Assembly (NCBI RefSeq): GCF_000428065.1
Contig: NZ_ATZF01000014.1
Coordinates: forward strand, 59,652 to 123,651
DNA: 64,000 nt
Source: Shimazuella kribbensis DSM 45090
GTDB lineage: Bacteria > Bacillota > Bacilli > Thermoactinomycetales > Thermoactinomycetaceae
Reading direction: 5' to 3'
Shown here: positions 43,002-52,901 of the stretch, piece after piece
Position numbering within the stretch: position 1 is the first letter of the stretch
Layout: every line of letters begins with the position of its first letter
Position numbers and translations under genes: made by a program
The notes under the pieces: generated by a model
Told to the model about the DNA's origin: nothing
The model's database searches: none
The model's input: the letters and a program-made list of their open reading frames with translations, nothing else

Positions 43002-44198
43002 TTAGGTTACACAACTTTTCCCCTTGTTCATATGATTCTCGTTCAGCGATCTAGTTTTCTTCCGGAATGTTTCTCTTGTAAATGGCAAAAGCGAAATAAC
43101 ACCAAGAACTGCCAAAATAAAACCAACCCATAAGGTAGAAATCAAGCCAAATCCAGCATCCATGGTTAATGCACCTATCGAAGAACCAATACCAACACCA
43201 AGACTAATAATAGATCCATGAATCGCATTCACAAGCGTTCCTGTGTTAGATGTCTTCATTACACGAGTCGCCATTGCTGGATTCATAGGAACTCCCACCA
43301 ATCCAAGAACAATAACACTCATGATTGTAATGATTGGATTGCTAGCAAATAAAGCAAACATTAGCAGGGATACAGTTAGTAAAACAAGACCAATAAATAA
43401 CGTCTGCATTGTAAATTTATCAGCAAGCCTTCCTGTGATCATATTTCCTATTACTGTTGCTCCTCCATAAACAGCCATAATCATCGGAACAACTGAAGCT
43501 GAAAATCCAGTTAATTCAGTAAAGATAGGAGTAAAATAGCTAAAAGCCGCAAAGGTTGCAGCAATAATCAAGCCACTCGTAGCAAAAGCAGCCCATAGTT
43601 GGGAATTTTTAAAAGCGGTGAACTCACTGCGAATGCTCCCTGATTCTGTCTTTGGTAAAGTTGGAACAAGCCATTGAACCATCAACCCAGATAGGAGCAC
43701 TAGACCAACAACTACCCAAAAACTAGTGCGCCATCCAAAGTACTGACTAATCATGGTAGACATAGGTAATCCAATAACAGTAGCTATCATTAAACCTCCT
43801 AAAACAATAGAGGCAGCTCTTCCTCTTATTTGAGGTTCAACCAAATGAACACAAAACGCAATAGAAACAGCAAATCCTGCCGCCGAAGCTATTCCTGTAA
43901 TTATTCGTGCTACCATCATTACCTCGTAGCTAGTTGCGATCGATCCAACTATTTGCCCAATCAAAAAGAAGATAGCAATGGTCATGAGTGCTTTCTTCTT
44001 CGATACCTTTAATAAACCAATCGTTACCATAGGACCACCTATTACCATGCCAATAGCATATATAGAAATAAGATAGCCAATATCAGAAATAGATACTCCA
44101 AATTCTTTTGCAAGTTCTGGCATCATTCCACCTACCATAAACTCAGAAGTGGTCATTGCAAATATCAATAAACCTAACATATATACAGCAATTGGCAT
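43002..44198 (-). CDS. MFS transporter (AraJ/drug-efflux type)
   Basis: 398 residues, 12 helices: MLGLLIFAMTTSEFMVGGMM, IYAIGMVIGGPMVTIGLLKV, SKKKALMTIAIFFLIGQIVG, RIITGIASAAGFAVSIAFCV. Typical of DHA1 sugar/drug exporters. It is followed upstream by a TetR-type repressor gene 83 bases away in the same direction, its likely local regulator. Confidence 0.9.
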   Translation of the reverse strand: MPIAVYMLGLLIFAMTTSEFMVGGMMPELAKEFGVSISDIGYLISIYAIGMVIGGPMVTIGLLKVSKKKALMTIAIFFLIGQIVGSIATSYEVMMVARIITGIASAAGFAVSIAFCVHLVEPQIRGRAASIVLGGLMIATVIGLPMSTMISQYFGWRTSFWVVVGLVLLSGLMVQWLVPTLPKTESGSIRSEFTAFKNSQLWAAFATSGLIIAATFAAFSYFTPIFTELTGFSASVVPMIMAVYGGATVIGNMITGRLADKFTMQTLFIGLVLLTVSLLMFALFASNPIITIMSVIVLGLVGVPMNPAMATRVMKTSNTGTLVNAIHGSIISLGVGIGSSIGALTMDAGFGLISTLWVGFILAVLGVISLLPFTRETFRKKTRSLNENHMNKGKSCVT

Positions 44199-44281
44199 AA
44201 GAAAAACCCCTCATTATTTAATGATCGTTACAAAATTAAGTGCACGAGGCTAATGTATTCGCCTCTCTACTCATTTCTTCT

Positions 44282-44863
44282 TTATAATGCTGCTAAGGTA
44301 CCTTCTACTACATCCAATAATATATTGCGGTCTTGCACCACTTTTCCCAGCACCCGCAAACCATAATAACTACTCAGGAAAAATCTAGCAAGCTCCAACA
44401 CAGGTCTTGTTGATTTAATTTCCCCTGAGCGTTGTCCCAGAGCCATCACATGACATAATGCTTGTTCTAGATTAAAAATGTGTTGGTCCACTAAGGCTGC
44501 GACCGTAGGATCTTTTCCGCCAAGCTCTATTGCAGAATTTATTGTCAAACATCCTCGTCGATCTGTTTCTTTAAAATCCTCTTGGATTGCCCACTCCATT
44601 AAGGAACGAAGCCGATCTTTGATGAGACCAGGGCCTCCTAATATTTCTACTTGTTCTTTTATCCCGATCTCTTGATATCGTTTCAAGGCGATTTCAAATA
44701 GTTCATGTTTGCTTCCAAAAGCATTATATAAACTTCCTCTGCCGAGTCCTGTCTGTTCACATAACTCTTGCGCTGAACTCGCTTCAAATCCATTTTTCCA
44801 AAAAACATCCATTGCAGCATCGATTACAGATGTATCTTTAAACTCACGTGGTCTTCCGCTCAT
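44282..44863 (-). CDS. TetR/AcrR-family repressor
   Basis: 193 residues. N-terminal helix-turn-helix SVIDAAMDVFWKNGFEASSA, QELCEQTGLGRGSLYNAFGS, KHELFEIALKRYQ; the ligand-binding part includes RRGCLTINSAIELGGKDPTV, as in the YezE/AcrR_5-like group. Upstream of the MFS gene, which it probably represses. Confidence 0.9.
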   Translation of the reverse strand: MSGRPREFKDTSVIDAAMDVFWKNGFEASSAQELCEQTGLGRGSLYNAFGSKHELFEIALKRYQEIGIKEQVEILGGPGLIKDRLRSLMEWAIQEDFKETDRRGCLTINSAIELGGKDPTVAALVDQHIFNLEQALCHVMALGQRSGEIKSTRPVLELARFFLSSYYGLRVLGKVVQDRNILLDVVEGTLAAL

Positions 44864-45070
44864 TGTATCAAATCCTTCTTTTATTTCTCACTATAACATT
44901 TCTACACCTTCTATCTCATACATAAAAATCCAAATCTTACGGACGATCGAATTAAATTCTATCTCATTTTTTAACGATCAGTCAATAATAAAAATCACCC
45001 TTCTTCGCGATCCATTTGGAAACATTTGCAGACTACTAAGCGAACCCACATTTGCATATAATAGGTAACG

Positions 45071-45084
45071 CAACCATATGTTCG
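45071..45084 (+). promoter_or_regulatory. LexA (SOS) box
   Basis: CAACCATATGTTCG matches the Gram-positive LexA box CGAACATATGTTCG at 12 of 14 positions, just 8 bases before the polymerase start. A weaker CGAACCCACATTTG lies at ~45039. Confidence 0.65.
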
Positions 45085-45091
45085 GGAAGGG

Positions 45092-46321
45092 GTGTTCGTA
45101 ATAATATTACTAGTAGATATTCAATCCTTCTATGCGAGTGTAGAAAAAGTGCGCAATCCAGAACTCCAGAATCGCCCTGTTGTCGTCTCTGGTGATCCTA
45201 ATCGCCGAAGTGGTGTGATCCTTGCAGCATGTCCCATAGCCAAATCCTATGGAATTAAAAATGCAGAAACATTATGGGAAGCGATGAAAGCGTGCCCAGA
45301 AGTGGTCGTAGTTCGCCCGCAAATGGGGCTATATCTCCAGATATCCCTACAAATCACAGAGATCTTAGAAGGGTTTACCGATTTAGTCGAACCCTATTCG
45401 ATCGATGAACAATTTCTCGATGTAACAGGCAGTGAGCGCTTATTTGGCGACATCGATACAATCAGCAAAAAGATTCAACAAGCTATCTATAACGAAACAG
45501 GAGTATATGCCAGAGTTGGGATTGGTCCAAATAAAGTATTGAGTAAAATGGCATGCGACAACTTTGCCAAAAAAAACAAACAAGGCATTTTCCGTCTTGA
45601 TCAGACAAATATAAAAGAAAAGCTATGGCCACTACCTGTAAACAATTGCTTTGGTGTAGGAAGAAGAATGACCAGAAACCTCCAGCGAATAGGCATAACT
45701 ACCATTGGAGAACTGGCAAATTATCCGCTTGAAAAACTGAAAAAACATTGGGGGATCAACGGACATGTTTTGTGGATGACTGCAAATGGAATGGACCTAT
45801 CCCCTGTTACTCTCACGTCTTTTAGTCAGCAAAAAGCAATTGGGCATCATATGACTTTGCCACGAGATTATCGAAGAGCAGCGGACATTGAAGTAATTTT
45901 ATTGGAACTATGTGAAGAAGTATGCCGGCGAGCACGCAGACAGCATTTAGCAGGAATAACTGTTCATGTAGGCTGTAGGAGTGCTGATTTTGATTGCCCT
46001 ACAGGCTTTTCACGACAACAAAATCTGGGATATGCCCAAAACGAAACGATGCCTATCTTTCATGCTGCCAAACAACTTTTTCATCAACATTGGGATGGAG
46101 AACCAATCCGTTCTTTGGGAATAAGTCTTGGTGGATTATCCCCTGACTCTCCCATACAACTGGATCTCTTTACGGATCGCAACAAAAAAAGAGCACTTGG
46201 GGCAGTTGTGGATGAGATAAAAGAGAGATATGGAAGTACTGCCATTCTCCATGCAGCTTCGCTCACCTCTGCTGGGCAAGCTGCGGAACGGGCGAAAAAG
46301 ATTGGAGGACATTATCAATGA
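45092..46321 (+). CDS. Y-family DNA polymerase (YqjW/UvrX type)
   Basis: 409 residues. Catalytic carboxylates in LLVDIQSFYASVEK and EPYSIDEQFLDVTGSERLFG; thumb HhH region FGVGRRMTRNLQRIGITTIG; C-terminal little finger with LAGITVHVGCRS. Translesion polymerase induced by DNA damage. The GTG at 45092 sits very close to GGGAAGGGG, so the exact start is uncertain. The stop overlaps the next gene's ATG. Presence of a LexA box and a YolD partner is the usual pattern in Bacilli. Confidence 0.92.
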   Translation: MFVIILLVDIQSFYASVEKVRNPELQNRPVVVSGDPNRRSGVILAACPIAKSYGIKNAETLWEAMKACPEVVVVRPQMGLYLQISLQITEILEGFTDLVEPYSIDEQFLDVTGSERLFGDIDTISKKIQQAIYNETGVYARVGIGPNKVLSKMACDNFAKKNKQGIFRLDQTNIKEKLWPLPVNNCFGVGRRMTRNLQRIGITTIGELANYPLEKLKKHWGINGHVLWMTANGMDLSPVTLTSFSQQKAIGHHMTLPRDYRRAADIEVILLELCEEVCRRARRQHLAGITVHVGCRSADFDCPTGFSRQQNLGYAQNETMPIFHAAKQLFHQHWDGEPIRSLGISLGGLSPDSPIQLDLFTDRNKKRALGAVVDEIKERYGSTAILHAASLTSAGQAAERAKKIGGHYQ

Positions 46322-46653
46322 GTAAATTGAATCGCAAAAATCTCCTTTGGGAAGGAAGTCGCATGTTCCTACCAGAGCATCGCAGAGCATTACTAAAACA
46401 GCGGAAAGAGGCTACTCGGTTGACACCACCCACACTGGATGAACAACAATGGGAGATAATTCGTTATCTCATTCAGGAGGCCATAGAACAAGAGCAGCCT
46501 ATAGTGGCTACTTATGTGTGTGCCTATGAAATCGCTCATTTCTGTGGATTTGTAGATAAAGTAGAAGAGATGGACAAATATATCCAACTTAGCAACGGAA
46601 CAAAAATACAAAAAATCCCATTCCACTTGCTGATGGATGTCGCTTGGCCTTAG
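46318..46653 (+). CDS. YolD-like protein
   Basis: 111 residues: RKNLLWEGSRMFLPEHRRAL, QQWEIIRYLIQEAIEQEQPI and KIQKIPFHLLMDVAW. YolD proteins are often encoded with UvrX/YqjW polymerases and may help them, by analogy with UmuD. ATGA overlap with the polymerase indicates translational coupling. Confidence 0.87.
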   Translation: MSKLNRKNLLWEGSRMFLPEHRRALLKQRKEATRLTPPTLDEQQWEIIRYLIQEAIEQEQPIVATYVCAYEIAHFCGFVDKVEEMDKYIQLSNGTKIQKIPFHLLMDVAWP

Positions 46654-46726
46654 GGCACTCATACATAACTAGGTTTTGTGAAATTTTGCTGCGAAATTCC
46701 TTTTTCTTATATTTATAAGTTTGTAT

Positions 46727-47617
46727 CTAAATCCTATTTCTTTGTTGACTAGTAAAATGCTGAACGAAAAATTCTCGGAATTTAAGTGAAGCTGTAGATA
46801 TATAACGATCTTCCATCCATGCAAGCTGATAGATACGCCGACAAACGGGACGATGAATATGCACAAAATGATAGGATGTCTTTCTTTTATCCACTAAAGT
46901 CTCTGGCAAAAATGCAACACCAACTCCAGAAGGAATAAAATGACCAATTGCAGAATGTTCATCTACTTCACATGCCACATTTGGAGTAAATCCAGCTTGT
47001 TCACAAAATCTATCTGTCATTTCCCGAAATGGGTTTCCCTTTTCTATAAGAATAAAAGGATCATCAGACAGTTCACTCAAATCTACTTTACTGCGATGAG
47101 CAAAGCGATGGGTGGAAGGAACAGCTAATAAGATCTCTTCCGTAAGAAAAGAAATCCCTTTTATCCCATCCTGCTGTATCGGAGGAAAAGTGATACAAAA
47201 ATCAATATCGCCATTTCGAAGCTGACGCACCTTCTCTTGCTCGGAGGCTCGGTTCATTTTCACTTTTATATTTGGATAAGAAGTTAAGAAAGAACCAATT
47301 ATTCCAGAAAAACATTTATGTGTTGTTGTTGCTATCAAAAGTTCTCCCTTCTCCATTCCTGCGAGATCTTTGACCTCTCTTTGACCTTCTTCGAGCGCAG
47401 TTAACGCTATTTCTACTTTTTTCAGATACGCTTTTCCAAACGTGTTCAGTCGAATATATCTTCCCTTACGATCAAATAACGGAACTCCCAGGTCCTCTTC
47501 TAACCGAGAAATGGTCTTACTAAGAGCTGATTGAGGGATATGAAGTTCTTGCGCTGCCTTCGTCATATGTTCCAATTTCGCAACTTTTCTAAAATAATGC
47601 AATTGCAGCAATTCCAT
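46727..47617 (-). CDS. LysR-family transcriptional regulator
   Basis: 296 residues. MELLQLHYFRKVAKLEHMTK, AAQELHIPQSALSKTISRLE is the winged helix; a periplasmic-binding-like effector domain follows (IDFCITFPPI, GISFLTEEILLAVPSTHRFA). ATG 47617 is chosen for AGGTGATGCT upstream; the extension to 47662 has none. It is divergent from the frameshifted MFS gene and so its likely regulator. Confidence 0.9.
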   Translation of the reverse strand: MELLQLHYFRKVAKLEHMTKAAQELHIPQSALSKTISRLEEDLGVPLFDRKGRYIRLNTFGKAYLKKVEIALTALEEGQREVKDLAGMEKGELLIATTTHKCFSGIIGSFLTSYPNIKVKMNRASEQEKVRQLRNGDIDFCITFPPIQQDGIKGISFLTEEILLAVPSTHRFAHRSKVDLSELSDDPFILIEKGNPFREMTDRFCEQAGFTPNVACEVDEHSAIGHFIPSGVGVAFLPETLVDKRKTSYHFVHIHRPVCRRIYQLAWMEDRYISTASLKFREFFVQHFTSQQRNRI

Positions 47618-47794
47618 AGCATCACCTACATTTATACACACAAAGTTATAGATAGATACCACAATGTGTATTATCTATTATTTTTAATCCATTATAGAAT
47701 GAAACATGCAAAAACAATATGCAAACTTTCTTATAACATCCTCGAACGGTGAATCACAGAAAGACTTTCGACCATTTAGAAAGAAGGATGGGAA

Positions 47795-49146
47795 ATGGAA
47801 CACAAAGTCCCGCCGCGGACAAGAGAAAAATTAATCCGTATTGTGATCTTTACGATGATCGTATCTTCCATGAGTGCAACGATGTTTAGTATTGTACTCC
47901 CAGAGATCCGAATAGAATTTCATCTTTCTTTCACGCAGGTAAGTTGGGTAACATCCTCTTATATGCTGATTTATGCTGTTGGATCGGTCATTTACGGAAG
48001 GCTATCAGACATTTACAAACTTAAAAATTTGTTAACATTCGGATTGCTTTTTTTTGCATTAGGCTCCATCATCGGACTCACAGCTCAATCATATTGGATG
48101 GTTCTGCTCGCCCGAATCCTGCAAGCGATAGGGGCTTCCGTAATTCCAGCTGCCTCTATGATCATACCCATTCAATATTCCCAAAAGACAAGAGAGGAAG
48201 AACCATAGGAGCCGTAGCTGCTGGTTTAGCACTCGGATTTGCTCTAGGACCAGTAGTCTCCGCATTACTTTTCAGCTTTGTTGGTTGGAGATGGTTGTTT
48301 TGCATACCTATTTTAACGCTGTTCACGATACCATTCTATCGTAAATATATGATAGATGACCATCAGAAGGCTACTACTATTGATTGGACTGGTGGGGCAC
48401 TGCTTGTTGGCATGGTAGTCCTATTCCTACTGACGGTCATGAACGGGACTTGGATGTTAGGGGTTGGAGGAATCGTTTTACTTGGTCTGTTTATCGTACG
48501 TATAAAATCAACAGCAGAACCTTTCATTCAGCCTAGTTTGTTCCAAAATAAAAGCTACTCCCTTCAGTTAGTCATTTCTTTCTTGGTTAGTGGCATGGGG
48601 TATGCTATTTCTTTTCTAAATCCGTTATTATTTGCCGAGATTCATCACTTAGCAACAGAATGGATTGGTTTGGCCATGTTTCCCTCCGCTCTTATAGCAG
48701 CATTACTCGGTAGAAAAGGCGGGAAGTTAGCAGATCGGAGAGGCAATTCGTTTCTATTCTATATAGCGTCCATTTTATTACTCATTTGTTTTATTTTGTT
48801 ATCTTCTGTAACAGAGACTTCCCCGATTATCATTAGTCTCATTCTCATATTTGGCCAAGTGGGTCAAACTTTCATGGTCATTGCTATGTCCAATAATATT
48901 TCACAAACATTACCACCAAAACAGACTGGGGTTGGAATGGGACTTTTGGCCCTATTAAATTTTATAGGCATGTCTTTTTCTGCTGCGATATACAGCAAAA
49001 TCGTAGATCTTGGAATTCCCTCGAATCCGATTCGTTTCAATCCAACAATAATATATAGTAACATCTATCTTTATCTCGCTGTTCTATATGGGAGCATCCT
49101 ACTCTTTTATCGCTTCTACTTTGGTAGAAAAACAAATGAAAAATAA
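47795..49146 (+). pseudogene. MFS efflux gene with a one-base frameshift
   Basis: The first 130 residues (14-helix TetA/QacA-like start, EIRIEFHLSFTQVSWVTSSY, YGRLSDIYKLKNLL, ILQAIGASVIPAASMIIPI) are in one frame, ending at TAG 48206-48208. The rest (KDKRGRTIGAVAAGLALGFA through FYFGRKTNEK) continues in another. Restoring one T in CAATATTCCC (~48178) gives QYFPKDKRGRTIG, the expected family sequence. So a single-base loss, sequencing error or, less likely, programmed frameshift. The rest of the gene has no other lesion. Confidence 0.85.
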
Positions 49147-49217
49147 ATCGAATCGAAAGAAAAGGTCAAAAATAAGACCATCGAGTTTTTATTTCCTACA
49201 AAAAAGGAGAAACGAAT

Positions 49218-50132
49218 ATGAAAGCTGTAGCAATATCTACTTATGGCTCCCCAGATGTGTTGCAAATCATGGAATTTGAAACCCCTCAAGCTGGTTCAGG
49301 TCAAGTACGGGTCCGGATTAAAGCTGCTGGTATTCAACCTTTTGACACTGCCGTACGCAGTACAGGCTGGGAACCTCCCGGTTTGGAGATACAATATCCA
49401 CAAATTTTAGGTAACGAATTTGCAGGAATCATCGATCAAGTCGGAACTGGAGTTACCGATTTTTCAATTGGTAATGAAGTTCTTGGTTGGGCTTTACTTG
49501 CTTGTTATGCAGAGTATGTAGTTGTAAGTGTGAACCAAATTGTTCCTAAACCACAAAATATGTCTTGGGAAGAGGCTGGTGCAATAACAGCTTCTGGACA
49601 AACTGCTCACACTGCGCTGAAGGCATTGGGAGTCCGTAAGGGTGACACGGTGCTCATACATGCTGCAGCAGGTGGAGTGGGTACAATTGCAGTTCAACTA
49701 GCCCTCGCATGGGGTGCAACTGTTATTGGTACAGCTAGCAACCGTAATCATGACTATCTTCGCTCGCTTGGTGCCATCCCAGTCACTTATGGAGAAGGTC
49801 TGGTAGAAAGAGTGGGTGCCCTTGCACCTGATGGAGTGGATGTAGCATTCGATGCTGCTGGGGAAGATGCTTTGCGGGCATCAATGGAACTTGTCAAAAA
49901 CAAAAACCGAATTGGAACCATTGTATCCTTTGATCTTGCACAAAAATTGGGTGTGCAAATTATTCGCAGCGAGAGAACTGTTGAACGGCTTATGGAACTA
50001 ATAGAGCTGTATGATCAAGGGAAATTAAACATTCATATCAGAAAATCATTTTCATTACATCAAGCAGCAGATGCCCATAAAGAAATGGAAGCGGGACACG
50101 GTCGCGGTAAAATCGTTCTTACCATGGATTAA
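49218..50132 (+). CDS. zinc-independent quinone oxidoreductase-like MDR protein
   Basis: 304 residues. MDR fold with GroES-like start (MKAVAISTYGSPDVLQIMEF, GNEFAGIIDQVGTGVTDFSI), then the NADPH-binding VLIHAAAGGVGTIAVQLALA. No zinc-ligand set is seen, in keeping with quinone oxidoreductases. AAAGGAG precedes ATG. Possibly cotranscribed with the broken MFS gene 71 bases upstream. Confidence 0.9.
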   Translation: MKAVAISTYGSPDVLQIMEFETPQAGSGQVRVRIKAAGIQPFDTAVRSTGWEPPGLEIQYPQILGNEFAGIIDQVGTGVTDFSIGNEVLGWALLACYAEYVVVSVNQIVPKPQNMSWEEAGAITASGQTAHTALKALGVRKGDTVLIHAAAGGVGTIAVQLALAWGATVIGTASNRNHDYLRSLGAIPVTYGEGLVERVGALAPDGVDVAFDAAGEDALRASMELVKNKNRIGTIVSFDLAQKLGVQIIRSERTVERLMELIELYDQGKLNIHIRKSFSLHQAADAHKEMEAGHGRGKIVLTMD

Positions 50133-50204
50133 AACTTGTTGGAATACAGATACAAGATTAAATCATTTGATCATAATATTAAAAACATGAATATTTTCAA
50201 TAAA

Positions 50205-50238
50205 AATAGAAAAGAATAATTAAATTCTTTTCTATTTC
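50205..50238 (-). terminator. terminator of the FrnE-like gene
   Basis: AAATAGAAAAGAAT and ATTCTTTTCTATTT form a 14-bp stem overlapping the stop codon; in leftward direction a T-rich tail follows. Confidence 0.7.
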
Positions 50239-50858
50239 GCCTCTGCAAATGCTTTTAAAAAGTTCTCTTTGGAGTGAGCCCCAGACAATGCTAATTTATT
50301 ATCGATCACAAAAAATGGAACACCTGATATATTCAGCTCATTAGCGTTTTGAAGATCTTTCCTCACTTCTTCTTTGTACTCTCCAGCTAATAAAGAATTC
50401 CGAACTTGGATTGGGTCCATTCCGACCTTTTCGGCAATAGATACAAGCACATCTAACTCTCCAATATCTTGTCCCTCATAAAAATACGCTTTAAAAATAG
50501 CTTCGACCAATGGTAGAGCCACTTTTTCTGGAGCCATTTTGATCAAAGCATGAGATAAGATCGTATTTGGCATACGTGTCACATTCTCAAAGCGAAACGG
50601 TACACCGACCGCAGCTCCTGCACCAGTCACTTGTTGAGTCGCTTGGTCTACCATCCGCTCGCTCCCCATTTTTTCCGCCATCACTTCACGAAACCCCCTG
50701 CCTTCTTCCGGTAAATTAGGATCTAATAGAAAGGAATGATAGCGAATCGTAACAGATTGGTTGTTTTCTGTTTCCCACTGGGAAATCGCATCCATCATGT
50801 TCTTTTTTCCAATCCAACACCACGGGCAAACCGTATCCTGATAAATATCAATAATCAT
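50232..50858 (-). CDS. DsbA-family FrnE-like oxidoreductase
   Basis: 208 residues, thioredoxin fold with the active site DTVCPWCWIGKKNM (CPWC) at residues ~10-17, NLPEEGRGFREVMAEKMGSE, and ISGVPFFVIDNKLALSGAHS with the cis-Pro. No signal peptide, so cytosolic. FrnE-like proteins are implicated in disulphide exchange or polyketide and stress functions. Confidence 0.9.
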   Translation of the reverse strand: MIIDIYQDTVCPWCWIGKKNMMDAISQWETENNQSVTIRYHSFLLDPNLPEEGRGFREVMAEKMGSERMVDQATQQVTGAGAAVGVPFRFENVTRMPNTILSHALIKMAPEKVALPLVEAIFKAYFYEGQDIGELDVLVSIAEKVGMDPIQVRNSLLAGEYKEEVRKDLQNANELNISGVPFFVIDNKLALSGAHSKENFLKAFAEAK

Positions 50859-51153
50859 AGCAAAAGCTCCCTTTCGAATATAAGAATAAGATGATTATAA
50901 CAGACAACTATATAGAAAGTAAGTTACTAAAATATGTTTAGTATTTGGTTACCCAAAGATAAAAATACATATTTCTCTCTGTTATCAGGAAAATTTGGAT
51001 TCAGCATAACGAAAGCTACGATGAGAACAAAAGCAATCCTTTTAAATGAAAGTATTTATATCGATTACGGAGAGAATAACTCGGATAAGGTTCTAATGGA
51101 TGATTCAATCGAAAAAAGTGGAACGGCAATAAATTTGGATGGAGGTACAAAAC

Positions 51154-51639
51154 ATGCAAGCAGAGTTGAAAAAATTTGAGGGTGGTTGTATTGCCCGCTT
51201 TGAACGTCATCTGAAATATTCGGTTGCAAAAGTATGGTCATACTTAACAGAGAATGAACTATTAAAAACATGGTTTTCTGAACTTCACATCGATGAGCTA
51301 CGGGAGGGCGGTAAAATCAAGTTTGATATGCAGGATGGTACTTTCGAAGCGTTCACCATTCTTGAGCTAAAAAAACTTTCGGTATTGGAGTTTACATGGG
51401 GCAGCGATCAAGTCCGCTTTGAATTGCATAAAAACCCGGAAGGATGTTTGCTGGTATTAGAGGAAACCATCAAAACCATAACCAATCACACACCAAAAGA
51501 TCTTGCTGGTTGGCATGTCTGCCTAGATGTCATTGCTGCCTTATTAGATGACGAAACAATCGAACGAGACAAAGAATGGAAAAAATGGTACCCAAAATAT
51601 GTAGAAGCAACCAATCAGATAATAAAATCTGAACCATAA
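51154..51639 (+). CDS. SRPBCC / AHSA1-like domain protein
   Basis: 161 residues. START-like fold: ARFERHLKYSVAKVWSYLTE, LKTWFSELHIDELREGGKIK, VLEFTWGSDQVRFELHKNPE, and the helix LAGWHVCLDVIAALL. AHSA1-like proteins bind small hydrophobic ligands; the role is unknown. ATG 51154 has GGAGG upstream; the upstream frame from 51139 does not. Confidence 0.88.
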   Translation: MQAELKKFEGGCIARFERHLKYSVAKVWSYLTENELLKTWFSELHIDELREGGKIKFDMQDGTFEAFTILELKKLSVLEFTWGSDQVRFELHKNPEGCLLVLEETIKTITNHTPKDLAGWHVCLDVIAALLDDETIERDKEWKKWYPKYVEATNQIIKSEP

Positions 51640-51646
51640 AACAGAA

Positions 51647-51684
51647 ACAATCCCCAAACGCTAAAAACGCGGGGATTGTTTTAC
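51647..51684. terminator. shared terminator between convergent genes
   Basis: AACAATCCCC (51647-51656) pairs with GGGGATTGTT (51671-51680), then TTAC. Confidence 0.85.
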
Positions 51685-52805
51685 TAGACCAGTAATTTTG
51701 ATCTTCCGACCTCCAAAGTAGCTTGTACAATACGTTCAGCTGCATCAGGAGAAACAAGTGGATGAAATCGTTGTTCCATTTTTTGTTGATACATCCGAGA
51801 TTGGAAAAATTTATTAATTTGTAAACAGACTGTCTCTGGTTTGGTTTTAAATGCTACACGATGATGAACCAAATATTGCTGGTTGGCTTCCTCTTGTCCA
51901 GGAAATGCTTCGAATAACAGCATAGGCAATTGTTTTGCCAACGCTTCAGTAATCGTAACGCCCCCTGGTTTGGTAATAAGAAGATCAGCTGCTGTCATAA
52001 ACAGATCCATATCGGAACGATATTTTTCTAATCGTATATGCGAGGGATATCCCTTTTTCTCCAAACGATCAAATAGCGATTGATTCGAACCAGTTAATAT
52101 TACAAATTGCATATCTGGTAGTGATTCCAATTCATCTACCACTTGTTCCAATGGTCCTAAGCCCAGTCCACCACCCATAACCAAAACAACAGGATCATTT
52201 GATGGCAAAGACAAACAAGATCGAGCTTCCAATCTACAAGTACCTTCGTAATATTTTGGTTCAATTGGCAATCCTGTTTCCAACACTTTTACTCCAGAGC
52301 GCCAACGCAATCGATCTATTATATTCTGTTTTAACATTTTTTTCGGTACACATAATACATCTGGCACCTCCACCAACCACATCGGATGAAGTTCATAGTC
52401 TGTTACTACTCCAATGGTGGGGACTTGTTCCCATTCTGTCGGCAGCAACAACAGCGAAAAAGGATGAGTGGTAACGATTTTGGTTGGTTGAAATTGCTGG
52501 AGTCGCGATAATATTTTGGAACGTATGGTTAAACCTATTTTCTCCACCAACTCTTTGGAAACATAACGAACCAATCGGAATTGATACGTCCAATCATACA
52601 AGAGATGATAGAGAGATGGAAATTTGACAAGCATACCTTGATAACCTGATTGCAACAGGGGATGGAAGGTCTTAGGAATCAACTGCAAAAGGTCAATCGT
52701 ATCTGTCATCGTCTCTGGCTGCTGGGAAAATTGTGCCTCCAATGCCTTAGCTGCGGCATTGTGACCTGTACCAAAGCCAAGAGAAAGTAGCAAGACACGT
52801 TCCAT
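51684..52805 (-). CDS. diacylglycerol glucosyltransferase (UgtP/MGDG synthase family)
   Basis: 373 residues. N-terminal MGDG_synth domain (LLLSLGFGTGHNAAAKALEA, SGYQGMLVKFPSLYHLLYDW) and GT28-type C-terminal domain (VVLVMGGGLGLGPLEQVVDE, LLITKPGGVTITEALAKQLP, AFPGQEEANQQYLV). Transfers hexose from UDP-sugar to diacylglycerol, making glycolipids and the lipoteichoic-acid anchor at the inner membrane face. Confidence 0.92.
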   Translation of the reverse strand: MERVLLLSLGFGTGHNAAAKALEAQFSQQPETMTDTIDLLQLIPKTFHPLLQSGYQGMLVKFPSLYHLLYDWTYQFRLVRYVSKELVEKIGLTIRSKILSRLQQFQPTKIVTTHPFSLLLLPTEWEQVPTIGVVTDYELHPMWLVEVPDVLCVPKKMLKQNIIDRLRWRSGVKVLETGLPIEPKYYEGTCRLEARSCLSLPSNDPVVLVMGGGLGLGPLEQVVDELESLPDMQFVILTGSNQSLFDRLEKKGYPSHIRLEKYRSDMDLFMTAADLLITKPGGVTITEALAKQLPMLLFEAFPGQEEANQQYLVHHRVAFKTKPETVCLQINKFFQSRMYQQKMEQRFHPLVSPDAAERIVQATLEVGRSKLLV

Positions 52806-52901
52806 ATTAAATTTGATCCCTCCTTAAAAACCTAACTACCCCCATTATACTGATTTACAAACCCCAAAAAGGGATTTTTTAAAAAAATTAAGATCGGATT
52901 T

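Noticed and set aside
50934..51179. 81-codon frame before the SRPBCC gene
   Set aside because: Overlaps the real start and ribosome binding site at 51154; no coding bias or ribosome binding site.
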